A stretch of DNA of 64,000 nt from an uncultured Succinivibrionaceae bacterium (GCA_944390105.1 CALXOV010000047.1:30374-94373); one strand, 5' to 3'. Counted from the first letter of the stretch, positions 34,691-44,247 are shown. The notes: generated by a model not told the origin, from the sequence alone. Made by a program: numbers and translations.

Positions 34691-36223
34691 TTAGCGCACG
34701 TTCAGGATAGAATCCATCACCGTATTTTGGGTCTGCAGTGATTGCGCATTGGCCTGATAGTTGCGCTGTGCAACTATCAGTTCTACTAGCTGCTCGGTAA
34801 GATCAACATTGGATTCCTCCAGATTAGCGCCTTTTATTGAACCTGCCGAGCCGCGGTTGGGTTCTTTTGGTGTAGCTTCACCGGAGGCAATAGACTGTTT
34901 CCATTGCGTATCGCCAACTTTAGTCAGCCCCTGCGGATTAATGAAATCCGCCATTGCCAATTTGGCAATGTTGATGTAACGCCCGTTGGAGTATTCAGCC
35001 TGCAAAATGCCGTCTTCATTGACGCTGACATTAGTCAGAAGGCCTGTTGAGTAGCCATCATTGGTAATTGAATTTTGATTTACAGTAAAGCTGGAGCTGC
35101 CGTATTGGGTGGCGCCAAATTGGATGTTGACGTCCTGCGTCGGATCGACTCCGCCGCCCATGGCCTGCTGTAATGAATAATCGGTAGTGTAGTCTGTACC
35201 CGGATCCGTGCCGATCGCTTCACGTGGCGATTTATAGACTCCGTCGTTAGATAAATTCAGCGCACCGGGGATAAGTCCGCCCTCAATTATCTGGCCATCT
35301 GAGCCAAAAACCATCTGAAAGCCGTAGAAAGTGGTGCCTTCAATAGATGAATTGGAATCAGAAACTTCAATTTCAATTGGATTTTCAGCAGGATTGGCTG
35401 AGGTAGCAATATCTACCGGCTGGCCGTCCACATAACAGATTACATTCCACGTGGTAGTATTGCTGGTAGAGTCTTCCTGCATTTTCATCATGTAATAGGT
35501 CAGAGTATGCGCGCCACCTAAGGAGTCATGAATGGTCTGTGAGGTTGAACAGGTATAAGTATCAGGATTGGCAGGATCAAAACTGCTGTAATAGTGTTTA
35601 ACCGGGCCTGCTGCGGTATTACGATCTTCTCCAGCACGTAGTTCGTCTTCAGTAAACGCCGGATTATTGGGCGTCGGTACCAATTCAGCACCGGCCGGCA
35701 AATTGACTGAAATGCCTAGCTGCGAAGAGGCTTTAGGGGCACCAGTATCTTCTGGAAAGCGGATAGCATGCGTGGCGGCCAGATCGAGTGATACTGCATT
35801 GCCTTCGCTGTCCACATCCCAGCCTTGCACGAAGTCGCCTTGCGGAGTGACTAGATAGCCTTCATTGTTGATTTGGAAAGCGCCGGCACGGGTATAGGTA
35901 CGATCTGATACGTAATGCGTGCCGTCGGCCGGGTTGCATTCATTGGACAGTACAAAGAAGCCATTTCCTTGAATGGCCATATCTAAATTATTGCCAGTAT
36001 CGCCAGACAGGTTGCCCTGATGGAACTGCTGTGCTACACAGGGATTCTGCGAGCCCATACCAACAACCGTTTTATTGTTCTGAAAAACGCTGTTGGCATA
36101 CACGTCGGCAAACTCAGCGCGCGACTCTTTAAAACCAGTGGTATTGGCGTTGGCGATATTATTGGATGTGACATCCAAATGTTTCTGTGAATTTGTAATG
36201 CCGGTCAGCGAAATACCAAACAT
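34691..36223 (-). CDS. flgE: Flagellar hook protein FlgE
   Basis: 510 residues, longer than E. coli FlgE (402) because of an enlarged central domain. N-terminal rod-type helix (LTGITNSQKHLDVTSNNIANANTTGFKESRAEFADVY), FlgE-specific GNNLDMAIQGNGFFVLS, YTRAGAFQINNEGYLV, and a C-terminal NLEESNVDLTEQLVELIVAQRNYQANAQ helix ending MDSILNVR. Elsewhere flgE lies inside a long flg operon; here it is alone, with its own sigma-54 promoter and terminator. The central domain has three cysteines. Confidence 0.96.
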   Translation of the reverse strand: MFGISLTGITNSQKHLDVTSNNIANANTTGFKESRAEFADVYANSVFQNNKTVVGMGSQNPCVAQQFHQGNLSGDTGNNLDMAIQGNGFFVLSNECNPADGTHYVSDRTYTRAGAFQINNEGYLVTPQGDFVQGWDVDSEGNAVSLDLAATHAIRFPEDTGAPKASSQLGISVNLPAGAELVPTPNNPAFTEDELRAGEDRNTAAGPVKHYYSSFDPANPDTYTCSTSQTIHDSLGGAHTLTYYMMKMQEDSTSNTTTWNVICYVDGQPVDIATSANPAENPIEIEVSDSNSSIEGTTFYGFQMVFGSDGQIIEGGLIPGALNLSNDGVYKSPREAIGTDPGTDYTTDYSLQQAMGGGVDPTQDVNIQFGATQYGSSSFTVNQNSITNDGYSTGLLTNVSVNEDGILQAEYSNGRYINIAKLAMADFINPQGLTKVGDTQWKQSIASGEATPKEPNRGSAGSIKGANLEESNVDLTEQLVELIVAQRNYQANAQSLQTQNTVMDSILNVR

Positions 36224-36334
36224 TTTAAGTTCTCCAAGTTTTGTCTTAGTTTTTGTTCGTCCCTTGAAAGGGACTTATCTTTCTCTTCCTGAGCGGGAAT
36301 ATTTAATAGTAATTAATTTCCGCATTTTCTATTT

Positions 36335-36351
36335 AGCAACGAATGTGCCAA
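36335..36351 (-). promoter_or_regulatory. Sigma-54 promoter of flgE
   Basis: Minus strand reads TTGGCAC-ATTCG-TTGC-T, a perfect match to TTGGCACRNNNNTTGCW. The leader to the flgE ATG is about 100 bases and contains the hairpin GTCCCT-TTCA-AGGGAC (36259-36274). Activation by an FlrC-type regulator is expected. Confidence 0.88.
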
Positions 36352-36439
36352 AAAGCAGCATAAACACTTTAACTTAAGGATACGATTTGTTTTATAGGAA
36401 AATTTTAAAAGAAGAATCGCGGGGAAAGGCTAAGGAGGA

Positions 36440-36499
36440 AAAATTTAAGCTGCCGAATGACGGCGGCAGCAGCTCAGGTGGCAAACTTTGCCGCTGAGC
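36440..36499 (-). terminator. Terminator region after rnfE
   Basis: Two successive hairpins on the minus strand: GCTCAG...CTGAGC (36472-36499), then GCTGCCG...CGGCAGC (36449-36470) followed by TTAAATTTTT. The second is a convincing intrinsic terminator of the rnf operon. Confidence 0.7.
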
Positions 36500-36504
36500 A
36501 GAGT

Positions 36505-37269
36505 TTAGACATGTAGCGCAGGAATGCTCAGACGGCGGTCGGCGCGGCGGCGGGCGCGATTGTCCAGCGCATTTTTTAGCGCAATTAACAGCGCAAGCAC
36601 AAAGAAGCCGCCAGGTGGCAGAATCGCAATTAAATAGGTATGACTGTTATCTAGCAGGCGTATCTCAAGGCTCTGGGCCCAAGGACCTAAAAGATCGGTT
36701 GCTCCGACAAAGAAAGTTCCGCTTCCTAAAATCTCCCGCACAGAACCTAAGATAAACAGCACCACGGTAAAGCCGATGCCGCAGGCGATGGCATCTACGG
36801 TGGAGGCAAGCGGCCCATGGCGCCCGGCAAAGGCTTCGGCTCGGCCCATGATGATACAGTTGGTGACGATGAGTGCCAGATAGATGCCTAGCTGCTGATA
36901 GAGCTGAGGGAAGTAAGCTTCAACCTCAAAGCATACCACGGTTACGATGGTGGCAATCAATAGCACATAAATCGGGATACGCACTTCACGCAAAATAAAA
37001 GCGCGCAACAGCGACACAATCAAGGAGGAGAGTGTGATCACGAGTAAGGTAGCAATGCCAAGTCCCAAGGCACTGGCTGCCGAGGTGGTAACGGCCAGCA
37101 AGGGGCACATGCCTAGCAGCTGGCACAGCCCGGGGTTTTCCTTCCACAACCCCTTGAGGATAATTGAGATAAGCGATGGTTTGGCGGGCTTTTTTACCGG
37201 CGCTGTAGCTTGATCTACGGCGTTGTTTTCCTTAGCAGCTCTCGTAGCTTTAATTGAAGTTATCTGCAT
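36505..37269 (-). CDS. rnfE: Rnf complex membrane subunit RnfE
   Basis: Subunit of the ion-translocating ferredoxin:NAD oxidoreductase. About six helices; ENPGLCQLLGMCPLLAVTTSAASALGLG, NCIIMGRAEAFAGRHGP and GFTVVLFILGSVREILGSGTFFG-like segment are diagnostic and pair with RnfA (antiparallel paralogue). 254 residues, with a roughly 30-residue Lys/Ala-rich N-terminal extension. Last gene of rnfABCDGE, 15 bases after rnfG. Confidence 0.94.
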   Translation of the reverse strand: MQITSIKATRAAKENNAVDQATAPVKKPAKPSLISIILKGLWKENPGLCQLLGMCPLLAVTTSAASALGLGIATLLVITLSSLIVSLLRAFILREVRIPIYVLLIATIVTVVCFEVEAYFPQLYQQLGIYLALIVTNCIIMGRAEAFAGRHGPLASTVDAIACGIGFTVVLFILGSVREILGSGTFFVGATDLLGPWAQSLEIRLLDNSHTYLIAILPPGGFFVLALLIALKNALDNRARRRADRRLSIPALHV

Positions 37270-37284
37270 GATTAGTCCTTCAGC

Positions 37285-37914
37285 TTAGTTGCGGATGCGG
37301 CAGCGTGTAAGCGTACTGGGGTCAATTTCATTAAGTACGCTTAGCGCGTCGCGGCTTGCTAAAATCACAGCGCGCGAAGTCACCGTCGCGCCGGTGAAAT
37401 AAGCAAAATCACCGCCGAATTTCTTGACGTCCCAGTTGGCATTATTAAGGTTTTTGCCCTGTAGCGCATCTAAATACGTGCCGTGGCGGCGGTCAACCTT
37501 ATCGCCGATGCCTGGAGTTTCGCGGCTGAATTGAATGTCAGCGCGATAAAGGCTTTTATCAGCGTCAAAACTTGCCGCTAAAATAAGCGGATTGGAATAA
37601 CCGCGCGCAGTTGAGTATTGCAAAATATAGCCTTTAATGGTGCCGTTTTTACGTGCTGTAATTAGCTTCATGTTGCGCCCAATGCGCGGATCGGATAACA
37701 AGCGGCAATCTAGCTGCAGGTCCGTGCCAAAATGTTCCGGTGGCAGCAGCTGTTCTATGAGGTGCATTTCTGCAGCGTTGCGGTTTTTCCCTATCAAATC
37801 TTTAGTGTCATTCTGTGCCCAAATAATAAGAGCAAAGCAGATTGCTCCGATGACAGCCAAGGCAAGTCCGGCAAGTAGCGCGCGTACATTTAAATGCTGA
37901 TTTAAATAAGCCAT
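37285..37914 (-). CDS. rnfG: Rnf complex FMN subunit RnfG
   Basis: 209 residues. One N-terminal membrane helix (LLAGLALAVIGAICFALIIWA), then a periplasmic FMN-binding domain with the covalent flavinylation motif FTGATVTSRAV near residue 177, preceded by ETPGIGDK. Electron relay on the periplasmic face. Stop/start TAATG overlaps with rnfD. Confidence 0.94.
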   Translation of the reverse strand: MAYLNQHLNVRALLAGLALAVIGAICFALIIWAQNDTKDLIGKNRNAAEMHLIEQLLPPEHFGTDLQLDCRLLSDPRIGRNMKLITARKNGTIKGYILQYSTARGYSNPLILAASFDADKSLYRADIQFSRETPGIGDKVDRRHGTYLDALQGKNLNNANWDVKKFGGDFAYFTGATVTSRAVILASRDALSVLNEIDPSTLTRCRIRN

Positions 37915-39014
37915 TACTGCAGACCTCCTTCTTTATAGCCAATGCCAAACGGGCGACGACGTGTTAGCACATCGATTAATGGAGCGGCGGCATTAGATAG
38001 CAGCACAGCAAAGGCAACGGAGTCAGAATAAGAACCTTCCACACGAATTAACAGAATGAGCAGTGCGCACAAAATAGAAAAGCATACACGTCCTTTGGAG
38101 GTTCCTGCATTGGTAACTGGATCTGTAATGATGAAGAAGGCCGCGAGCATAGTTCCACCAAAAAGCAGATGCTCGGCGCAGCTGATAGAAGCATTCGGGC
38201 TGAGATAATGCCATAGTGCACCGCCTGCTGCGATAGTGGCAAGGAAAGCCAGTGGCATTTGAAATAAGATCACGCGACAGGCAATCAGCAGCAGGCCGCC
38301 TGCGGCATAGGCGATACCTAGAGCAGCATAAGCTTGATAATTAGTACTGGCAAAATCCGGAGCTGCAATGGCATTTACAGTCTGCGCCTTGCGGGCTGTC
38401 TTTACGCTTTCTAAGAAAGTGGCTCCGCTTAAAGCATCCGGATCATCCTGTAGCGCCTTGATATCCTGTACCAGTACAGCCGGCTCTTCGGCGGTAAAAA
38501 TTACCTTGGCGCTGCGCTCAAGCGTGGCTACTTGTATAGCCGCTGGAGCCGGAGCAATATAGGTGGTAAAGAATGCTCCTGGCGCTGAAATGATAAGAAA
38601 AATAAAGCCAGCCATTGCCGGATTGAAAATATTCATGCCCAGTCCGCCGAAGGCTTGCTTGACGATGAGAATGGCAAAGGCCATCGCTGATACAGTCCAA
38701 TACCACGGCATCAGCGGCGGCAGAGTTAGCGCCAGCAAAAGTGCAGTGACATATACCGAGAGATCGCAAGCAGCTCGTTTTAATGGACGAGCGCGCAGCA
38801 ATGCGCACAGCATTTCGCAGATAAATCCCACCACGGTCAGCAATAGAAATTGCCAGATAAGACCGCAGCCAAAATAGTACAGTGTTACTGCAACGCCAGG
38901 CAGCAGGGCGATGAGCACCAGCGCCATGATCTTGTTGGTGCTGAGCTTGGCATGCAGATGCGGTGCTGCTTCAATCCCTAAATTTTGCTTCGCACTTTGA
39001 ACGGAAATCTGCAT
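37914..39014 (-). CDS. rnfD: Rnf complex membrane flavoprotein RnfD
   Basis: 366 residues and about ten helices. LGGLGMNIFNPAMAGFIFL is the NqrB/RnfD signature, and DALSGATFLESVKTA holds the Thr that carries covalent FMN. Later helices include HLLFGGTMLAAFFIITDPVT. Forms the core with RnfA, RnfE and RnfG. TAATG overlaps on both sides show translational coupling. Confidence 0.95.
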   Translation of the reverse strand: MQISVQSAKQNLGIEAAPHLHAKLSTNKIMALVLIALLPGVAVTLYYFGCGLIWQFLLLTVVGFICEMLCALLRARPLKRAACDLSVYVTALLLALTLPPLMPWYWTVSAMAFAILIVKQAFGGLGMNIFNPAMAGFIFLIISAPGAFFTTYIAPAPAAIQVATLERSAKVIFTAEEPAVLVQDIKALQDDPDALSGATFLESVKTARKAQTVNAIAAPDFASTNYQAYAALGIAYAAGGLLLIACRVILFQMPLAFLATIAAGGALWHYLSPNASISCAEHLLFGGTMLAAFFIITDPVTNAGTSKGRVCFSILCALLILLIRVEGSYSDSVAFAVLLSNAAAPLIDVLTRRRPFGIGYKEGGLQ

Positions 39015-40972
39015 TACGGTTGTTTCCTTGTTTTACTTAAATTATGCGGCAGTTTAGGTGCCTCAGTTTTTTCTGGAGCTGGGGCAAAAATACTGTGATA
39101 AGTCGCCGGTTTTACCTCAATCTCATGGGTTGGCGGATTTTCCACCTTGCTTAGTAAGCGCTCGGCTGGCTGCGGCTCTGGCCACGGTGCATCGATGATA
39201 TGCGCCTGCTTGGGTACTCCTGCGCGTCTTAAGCCGTAAGGCAGCGCAGGACTTGCAGCGGGCGGAGCTGCCTTACGATCGGCTCTATCCTGAGCCAACA
39301 CTGCCGCAGCACGCTCAGCTTGCGTGGGCATATGTTCAGTTGTGGCGGTCTCAGAAGTTGCGCTAGTCGATAATCCTTGCAGTTTAGCGCGGCGCGCTTG
39401 GGCAGCAGCTACGGCTGCGGCGCGACGGGCGGCTAAGTCTTGTGCTGTCGGCAACGCAGTAGCAGAGTCTCCCGCGGACGTCGGAGCGCCTTTAGCGGCT
39501 TTCTGGGCCTGAATGCGGGCTAAGGCTGCGCGTTTCTTTTCTTCACGTAATCGAGCAGCTTCCTCTTCACGCTTTTGATGTTCAAGCATGCGTGCGCGTG
39601 CGCGTTCATTGCGTGTTGCATTTTCCTTGAGCAGATACTGTATCGCTTTTTCTTTGCGGAACTGTGCGGTCAGGCGGATACGGCTAGGGCACACAAAAGC
39701 GCAGCAGCCGCATTCCGTGCAGTCAGCAATACCGCAGGCCGCGGCATGCTGATGATCGCCGGCTTTAGAGTAGGCATACATCTGATAGGGCACTAAGCGG
39801 CTAGGACATACGCGAGCACATCGGCCGCAGCGAATGCAGTTCATAGCCTCAGGTTCAGGAGGAACTTCAGCTGCGGTCGGGGCAAATACGCAGGTGGCGC
39901 TTTTAGTGATCGGTACATCAATGGAGGGTAGGGTAAAACCCATTAACGGGCCGCCTAAAATAATGCGCTGCCTGCGCTCCGGATTTAAATGATAGTGATT
40001 GAGCACAAAGCGTACCGAAGTACCTAAGCGTACTAAGGCATTGCCCTGCCGTTTTAAGCTGCTGCCGGCTACCGTAATGACGCGCTTGATAAGAGGAATG
40101 CCGTCAATAATCGCTTGCTTGACTGCGTAGACTGTCTCCACATTATCGACCACAATGCCGCAGTCTGAGGTATGCGCTTTATACGGAATTTCAATGCCGG
40201 TGACGATTTTGATCAGATTGCGCGCAGCTCCTGACGGGTATAACGTCGGAATAACGCGTACGATGGCGCGATCTGCCGCGGCTTGCTGCATGGCTTTAAT
40301 GGCTGCAGGCTTATTGTCTTCAATTGCGATAATTACTGCCTTGGGCTTTAAGATATGCTTGATAATATCCACGCCCTGCAAAATGTCGGCGGCTTTTTCC
40401 TGCATTAAACGGTCATCACAGGTCGCGACCGGCTCGCATTCGGCTCCGTTGACGATAAAGATATTGCAACTACGCCCATCAGCAATCGCTGAGCTTAGTT
40501 TAGCTGCGGTCTGGAACTGTGCTCCGCCTAAGCCTTCAATGCCGAAAAAACGAATGCGCTCAAGCAGTTCCTGGGGGCTTTTATCTTGCCAATCGCTGAT
40601 GGGGGCAGGATCTACGGCCTCATCTAATCCATCGGGTTTAATGGTAATGCAACGTCCGGTAAAACCCGAAGGATGGGGTAAGATCTGCTGATTAATAGCA
40701 ATGATAGTGCCAGAAGTTGAAGCATGCAGTGGGACATTGCGTTTGCCTCCGGGGATGGTTAGCACTTGACCTGCTTTCACCCGATCTCCGGCCTTAACTA
40801 AAATTTCCCCGCCAGCGCCTAAATGGCGCTCTAAAGGCAGTGTAATTAAAGCTGGCAGCGGCAGCTCTTCAATTGGCGTTTGGGTGGTGTTTTTTAGCTC
40901 AGAAGGTTTGATGCCACCGAAAAAGCGCCAGATTTTGCCGTGCATAATTTTTGCAAGCTGAGAGGATGCCAT
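39014..40972 (-). CDS. rnfC: Rnf complex NADH/4Fe-4S subunit RnfC with long charged tail
   Basis: 652 residues. N-terminal barrel-sandwich domain, NADH/FMN-binding domain (IFIVNGAECEPVATCDDRLMQEKA, GIEGLGGAQFQTAAKLS) and two 4Fe-4S clusters (CIRCGRCARVCPSRLVP, CTECGCCAFVCPSRIRL). After about residue 450 comes a roughly 200-residue Ala/Lys/Arg/Glu-rich coiled and disordered tail, a feature shared with E. coli RsxC. Peripheral membrane entry point for NADH. Confidence 0.95.
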   Translation of the reverse strand: MASSQLAKIMHGKIWRFFGGIKPSELKNTTQTPIEELPLPALITLPLERHLGAGGEILVKAGDRVKAGQVLTIPGGKRNVPLHASTSGTIIAINQQILPHPSGFTGRCITIKPDGLDEAVDPAPISDWQDKSPQELLERIRFFGIEGLGGAQFQTAAKLSSAIADGRSCNIFIVNGAECEPVATCDDRLMQEKAADILQGVDIIKHILKPKAVIIAIEDNKPAAIKAMQQAAADRAIVRVIPTLYPSGAARNLIKIVTGIEIPYKAHTSDCGIVVDNVETVYAVKQAIIDGIPLIKRVITVAGSSLKRQGNALVRLGTSVRFVLNHYHLNPERRQRIILGGPLMGFTLPSIDVPITKSATCVFAPTAAEVPPEPEAMNCIRCGRCARVCPSRLVPYQMYAYSKAGDHQHAAACGIADCTECGCCAFVCPSRIRLTAQFRKEKAIQYLLKENATRNERARARMLEHQKREEEAARLREEKKRAALARIQAQKAAKGAPTSAGDSATALPTAQDLAARRAAAVAAAQARRAKLQGLSTSATSETATTEHMPTQAERAAAVLAQDRADRKAAPPAASPALPYGLRRAGVPKQAHIIDAPWPEPQPAERLLSKVENPPTHEIEVKPATYHSIFAPAPEKTEAPKLPHNLSKTRKQP

Positions 40973-41538
40973 TATGCATTGCCTCCGGTAATGCGGATAG
41001 ATTGAATATTCCAGTTAAAATTTTTCAGTTGCAGCTCTTGACTTACCATTTCAATGCATTCCTCTGGACATTGCTTTAAGCAGTCACCGCAGGCAATGCA
41101 TTCCTCGCTTAATACGTAGTGTGGCTGCTTAATATCGCCAACGATGGCATCCACAGGACAGTGACGCGCACAGCGGTGACAGCCGGTGCAGACGCTGCGG
41201 TGAATAAAGGCGATTTTGCGCGGGGCAAAAATGCTGTCCTCACCTTGCGTTACCGGAGGTTCAATGCCTAAGATAGTAGCTAATTCTTTAATGGTGTCTT
41301 CACCTCCGGGGATGCATTTATCACAGGTAACTTCACCTTCAGCTACCGCTTTGGCATAAGCGCTGCAGCCTGGATAGCCGCACTGGGCACATTGGGCGCC
41401 AGGTAGCGCTTTTTCCAAACGATGTGCTAAATCTGAGCCCTTAAAGGAAGCGCGTGCTAATAATGACAGTAGCAGGCCAAGCGCAAATAAGCTGATGCCC
41501 AAATATATTACGAAGTTAAATTCATCTTGTGACAGCAT
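40972..41538 (-). CDS. rnfB: Rnf complex ferredoxin-type subunit RnfB
   Basis: 188 residues. N-terminal membrane helix, a 4Fe-4S domain CAQCGYPGCSAYAKAVAEGEVTCDKC, then two ferredoxin motifs CTGCHRCARHCPVDAI and CIACGDCLKQCPEECI. It takes electrons from (or to) soluble ferredoxin. Overlaps rnfA by one base (TGATG) and rnfC by TAATG. Confidence 0.96.
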   Translation of the reverse strand: MLSQDEFNFVIYLGISLFALGLLLSLLARASFKGSDLAHRLEKALPGAQCAQCGYPGCSAYAKAVAEGEVTCDKCIPGGEDTIKELATILGIEPPVTQGEDSIFAPRKIAFIHRSVCTGCHRCARHCPVDAIVGDIKQPHYVLSEECIACGDCLKQCPEECIEMVSQELQLKNFNWNIQSIRITGGNA

Positions 41539-42125
41539 CAGACCGCACTCCCGGCAAAGCCTGCAAAGCCCATGAAAGCCATGCTCATCAAACCAGCAGC
41601 AATCAGCGCAATCGCTGAGCCTTTAAATGGAGCTGGGACATCGGCAATCGCCAAGCGCTCGCGCATGGCGGCAAATAAGCAGAGCACTAAAGTAAAGCCT
41701 GCTCCGGCACCGGCGGCAAATACCGTGCTCTGCCACAGATTGTGCTCAAGCGAAGCGTTGAGCAATACTAGACCCAGCACAATACAGTTAGTGGTGATAA
41801 GCGGTAGATAAATACCTAGGGCGCGGTAGAGATCTTCTGACAGTAGCTTGACGATAATTTCTGTTATCTGTACTGCTGCTGCAATGATCACGATATCAAC
41901 GATTAAGGCAAACGAGCTTAAATGGTAAGGTGTTAGCAGATAATTATTGACGAATGCGCAACACAGCGAGGTAAAGATTAGCACGCAAGTGGTAGCACCG
42001 CCCATGCCAAGCGCGGCTGATAGATGTTTGGACACGCCTAAAAATGGACAAATGCCTAAAAAGCGTACCAAGACGAAGTTATTTACAATGGCAGCGCTAA
42101 AAAAGAGAATTAATGCTTCAATCAA
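41538..42125 (-). CDS. rnfA: Rnf complex membrane subunit RnfA
   Basis: About 195 residues and six helices: FSAAIVNNFVLVRFLGICPFLGVSKHL, GIYLPLITTNCIVLGLVLLNASL, AAMRERLAIADVPAPFKGSAIALIAAGLMSMAFMGF. The chosen start is TTG at 42125, which aligns residue for residue with the E. coli N-terminus and has GGA 9 bases upstream. In-frame ATGs at 42176/42179 would add about 17 non-homologous residues and lack an SD. First gene of the rnf operon; divergent from nth. Confidence 0.88.
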   Translation of the reverse strand: MIEALILFFSAAIVNNFVLVRFLGICPFLGVSKHLSAALGMGGATTCVLIFTSLCCAFVNNYLLTPYHLSSFALIVDIVIIAAAVQITEIIVKLLSEDLYRALGIYLPLITTNCIVLGLVLLNASLEHNLWQSTVFAAGAGAGFTLVLCLFAAMRERLAIADVPAPFKGSAIALIAAGLMSMAFMGFAGFAGSAV

Positions 42126-42313
42126 TTTTAAGGATCCAATATATACGAAACTTAAGCTGCTGTTGGTACCGCGCATCATAGCGCAAAGTGCTACCGACAA
42201 ATTGCGAGAAAAAATCAACTGCGTGCCGGCGCGCTATTGTAACCTATTTGCTGCTTAAGTGGTGGGGTGCCGCTTGAGAGCTGTTAAGATTAAGATTTAA
42301 AGGAGAAAAATGT

Positions 42314-43033
42314 ATGCCGCAAGCTGACAAGGCGCTACCAAAGACGCGTGCGAGAGGAAAAAGCACCACTGTAGCTAAGATTTGCCTGCTAAGCGCGGAT
42401 CAGCGCGCAACAATGTTTAGACGCCTAGCCGCGGCCCATCCTAATGCGCGCAGCGAGCTTAATTTCCGTAATCCCTTTGAGTTGCTGTGTGCCGTGGTCC
42501 TTTCGGCGCAAGCTACGGATGTGTCAGTCAATAAAGTAACTCCGGCGCTGTTTGCAGCTGCTCCCGATGCGATGACGATGGCCGCTTTGGGGGAGCAACA
42601 GATTGCTGCTTACATTAAAAGTATTGGGTTGTGGCGAGCCAAAGCCGGCTATTTAGCCAAGCTGTCGCAGGCTTTGGTGCACGAGTATGGCGGAGCCGTA
42701 CCTGACGATTATGCGGCGCTCATCAAATTGCCGGGGGTGGGCTCGAAAACGGCTAAGGTAGTTTTAAATTGCGCGTTCAATCAGCCGACGGTAGCGGTAG
42801 ATACGCATATTTTCCGTGTAGCTAACCGGACGGGTTTGTGCCTAGGCGCTACGCCTAAGGCGGTAGAAGATAAAATTGTACAGTTTATCCCCAAGGAGCA
42901 TCTGCTGCCGGCTCATCATTATCTTCTGTTGCATGGGCGCTATGTGTGCAAGGCGCAAAAACCAAATTGTATGTGCTGCTGTCTTAAAGATCTGTGCAGT
43001 AAGCGGCTGGAGAAAAATAAAAACAGCGCTTAA
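42314..43033 (+). CDS. nth: Endonuclease III (DNA glycosylase/AP lyase)
   Basis: Base-excision repair of oxidised pyrimidines. 239 residues with an extra basic N-terminal roughly 30. Motifs: NPFELLCAVVLSAQATDVSVNKVTPALF, helix-hairpin-helix LPGVGSKTAKVVL with the catalytic Lys, VDTHIFRVANR with the catalytic Asp, and a 4Fe-4S loop (CKAQKPNCMCCCLKDLC) with spacing C-x6-C-x2-C-x5-C. AGGAG lies 8 bases before the ATG. In E. coli nth ends the rsx/rnf operon; here it is divergent from rnfA. Confidence 0.96.
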   Translation: MPQADKALPKTRARGKSTTVAKICLLSADQRATMFRRLAAAHPNARSELNFRNPFELLCAVVLSAQATDVSVNKVTPALFAAAPDAMTMAALGEQQIAAYIKSIGLWRAKAGYLAKLSQALVHEYGGAVPDDYAALIKLPGVGSKTAKVVLNCAFNQPTVAVDTHIFRVANRTGLCLGATPKAVEDKIVQFIPKEHLLPAHHYLLLHGRYVCKAQKPNCMCCCLKDLCSKRLEKNKNSA

Positions 43034-44247
43034 CTTAACGCTGCCAGCAGATGATGGGCTGATAACATCACATAGATATTGTCGTTTAGGATATTGGACG
43101 TCAGGCTGAAGAGTAGCAGATCAAAGATCAAGGCCAGCATGATGATAAGCTGTGCCGCACATATGGTCTGGCGGGAGGCTAGCACATTATGGCGGTTATA
43201 GTAATAACCTAAAATAAGGCGCAACAGCAAAGCTAAGCCAAAAATTGAACTGGCTACGCTCAGCTTTAAGCAAAACAAACAGACACATACAGATACAGCA
43301 GTTAAAGTTAAAAGCCCCTTAAGGCTCATGGTGCCGAAGCTGTCCACCGGATCTTGCTTTAAATCAATTGCTAGGCTTGAGGCAAATGCCGCAGATAGCA
43401 TCGCTGCAATAGCGAATAAAATACCGCCTTCAAACGGCTCATTGCGCACAAAGGTGACATTGAGCATAAAGATAAATAATACTGATGGCAACATTAAGGC
43501 AGCACCGTAGGTGATACTGTCCGGACGACGGCGCGTCAGCAGCCCCAGCAGCTCAGCCATGCCGCGAAAAGAAGTTAAACCGGTGCAGATAATATAGAAA
43601 AACAGACAGAATCCGCCGGTTAATTGTCTATTGTCAGTGTAGTAACACAATAACGCGGCTAAAGCCCCTGAGATGACGCCTACGGCTAAATACGGTAAGG
43701 CCATGGAACCAGGATAGCTTGGACCAAAGCGTAATGACAGGCGAGGCAACATTATGCTCAAGGTGGTATGCGAGAAAAAAGCAGCAATCAGCTGGCGAAA
43801 AAACAGCAGACAGGACAGCTTAAACGGCACGGTTTCTTTGTCATTAAAAGAAGCAATTTCAGCAGAGGCATCCCGCGCTTGCTGCTCTTGGGCAAGTGCA
43901 TCATAATTGGGACTTCGACTTTGATAATTGACCGCAAAAGGCTGAAATTGCGCAGCTTCAATTTGCTCCTGTACCGCATCCTCAGGCGGCTCTGCGAACG
44001 GTGCCTTACTGTAAGCTTGCGGCTGTGTATCTATTACAGGAGTGGACTTTGCTGCAGATGGGCGTAGCGTACTTGGGATGGAAAAGCTCTGCGACGGGGT
44101 GTGAACTAGTGGGGTAGGTGTAAAATCATTGAGCGCCACATCTTTGAAAATGGCTTTTTTATCAAGTTCGGCACCGCTTCCAGATACGGAGGTGGCGGCA
44201 GCTGCATCATCTTTTGCAAACAAACTTTTAATTTTGTCCAAGCCCAT
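43030..44247 (-). CDS. Membrane protein resembling cobalamin synthase CobS without its acidic motif
   Basis: 405 residues: about 150 residues of soluble, Ser/Pro/Gln/Ala-rich sequence, then about eight to nine membrane helices. The membrane part follows the outline of CobS (PGSMALPYLAVGVISGALAALL; a TGG then TGLTSFRGMAELLGLLTRRRPDS where CobS has TGGxHxDGLADTxDG; LLRLILGYYYNRHN followed by a terminal helix). The Asp/His residues needed for catalysis are replaced, so activity is unlikely. No cobalamin genes are nearby. Resemblance was judged by eye only. Its 3' end overlaps nth by 4 bases. Confidence 0.5.
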   Translation of the reverse strand: MGLDKIKSLFAKDDAAAATSVSGSGAELDKKAIFKDVALNDFTPTPLVHTPSQSFSIPSTLRPSAAKSTPVIDTQPQAYSKAPFAEPPEDAVQEQIEAAQFQPFAVNYQSRSPNYDALAQEQQARDASAEIASFNDKETVPFKLSCLLFFRQLIAAFFSHTTLSIMLPRLSLRFGPSYPGSMALPYLAVGVISGALAALLCYYTDNRQLTGGFCLFFYIICTGLTSFRGMAELLGLLTRRRPDSITYGAALMLPSVLFIFMLNVTFVRNEPFEGGILFAIAAMLSAAFASSLAIDLKQDPVDSFGTMSLKGLLTLTAVSVCVCLFCLKLSVASSIFGLALLLRLILGYYYNRHNVLASRQTICAAQLIIMLALIFDLLLFSLTSNILNDNIYVMLSAHHLLAALS

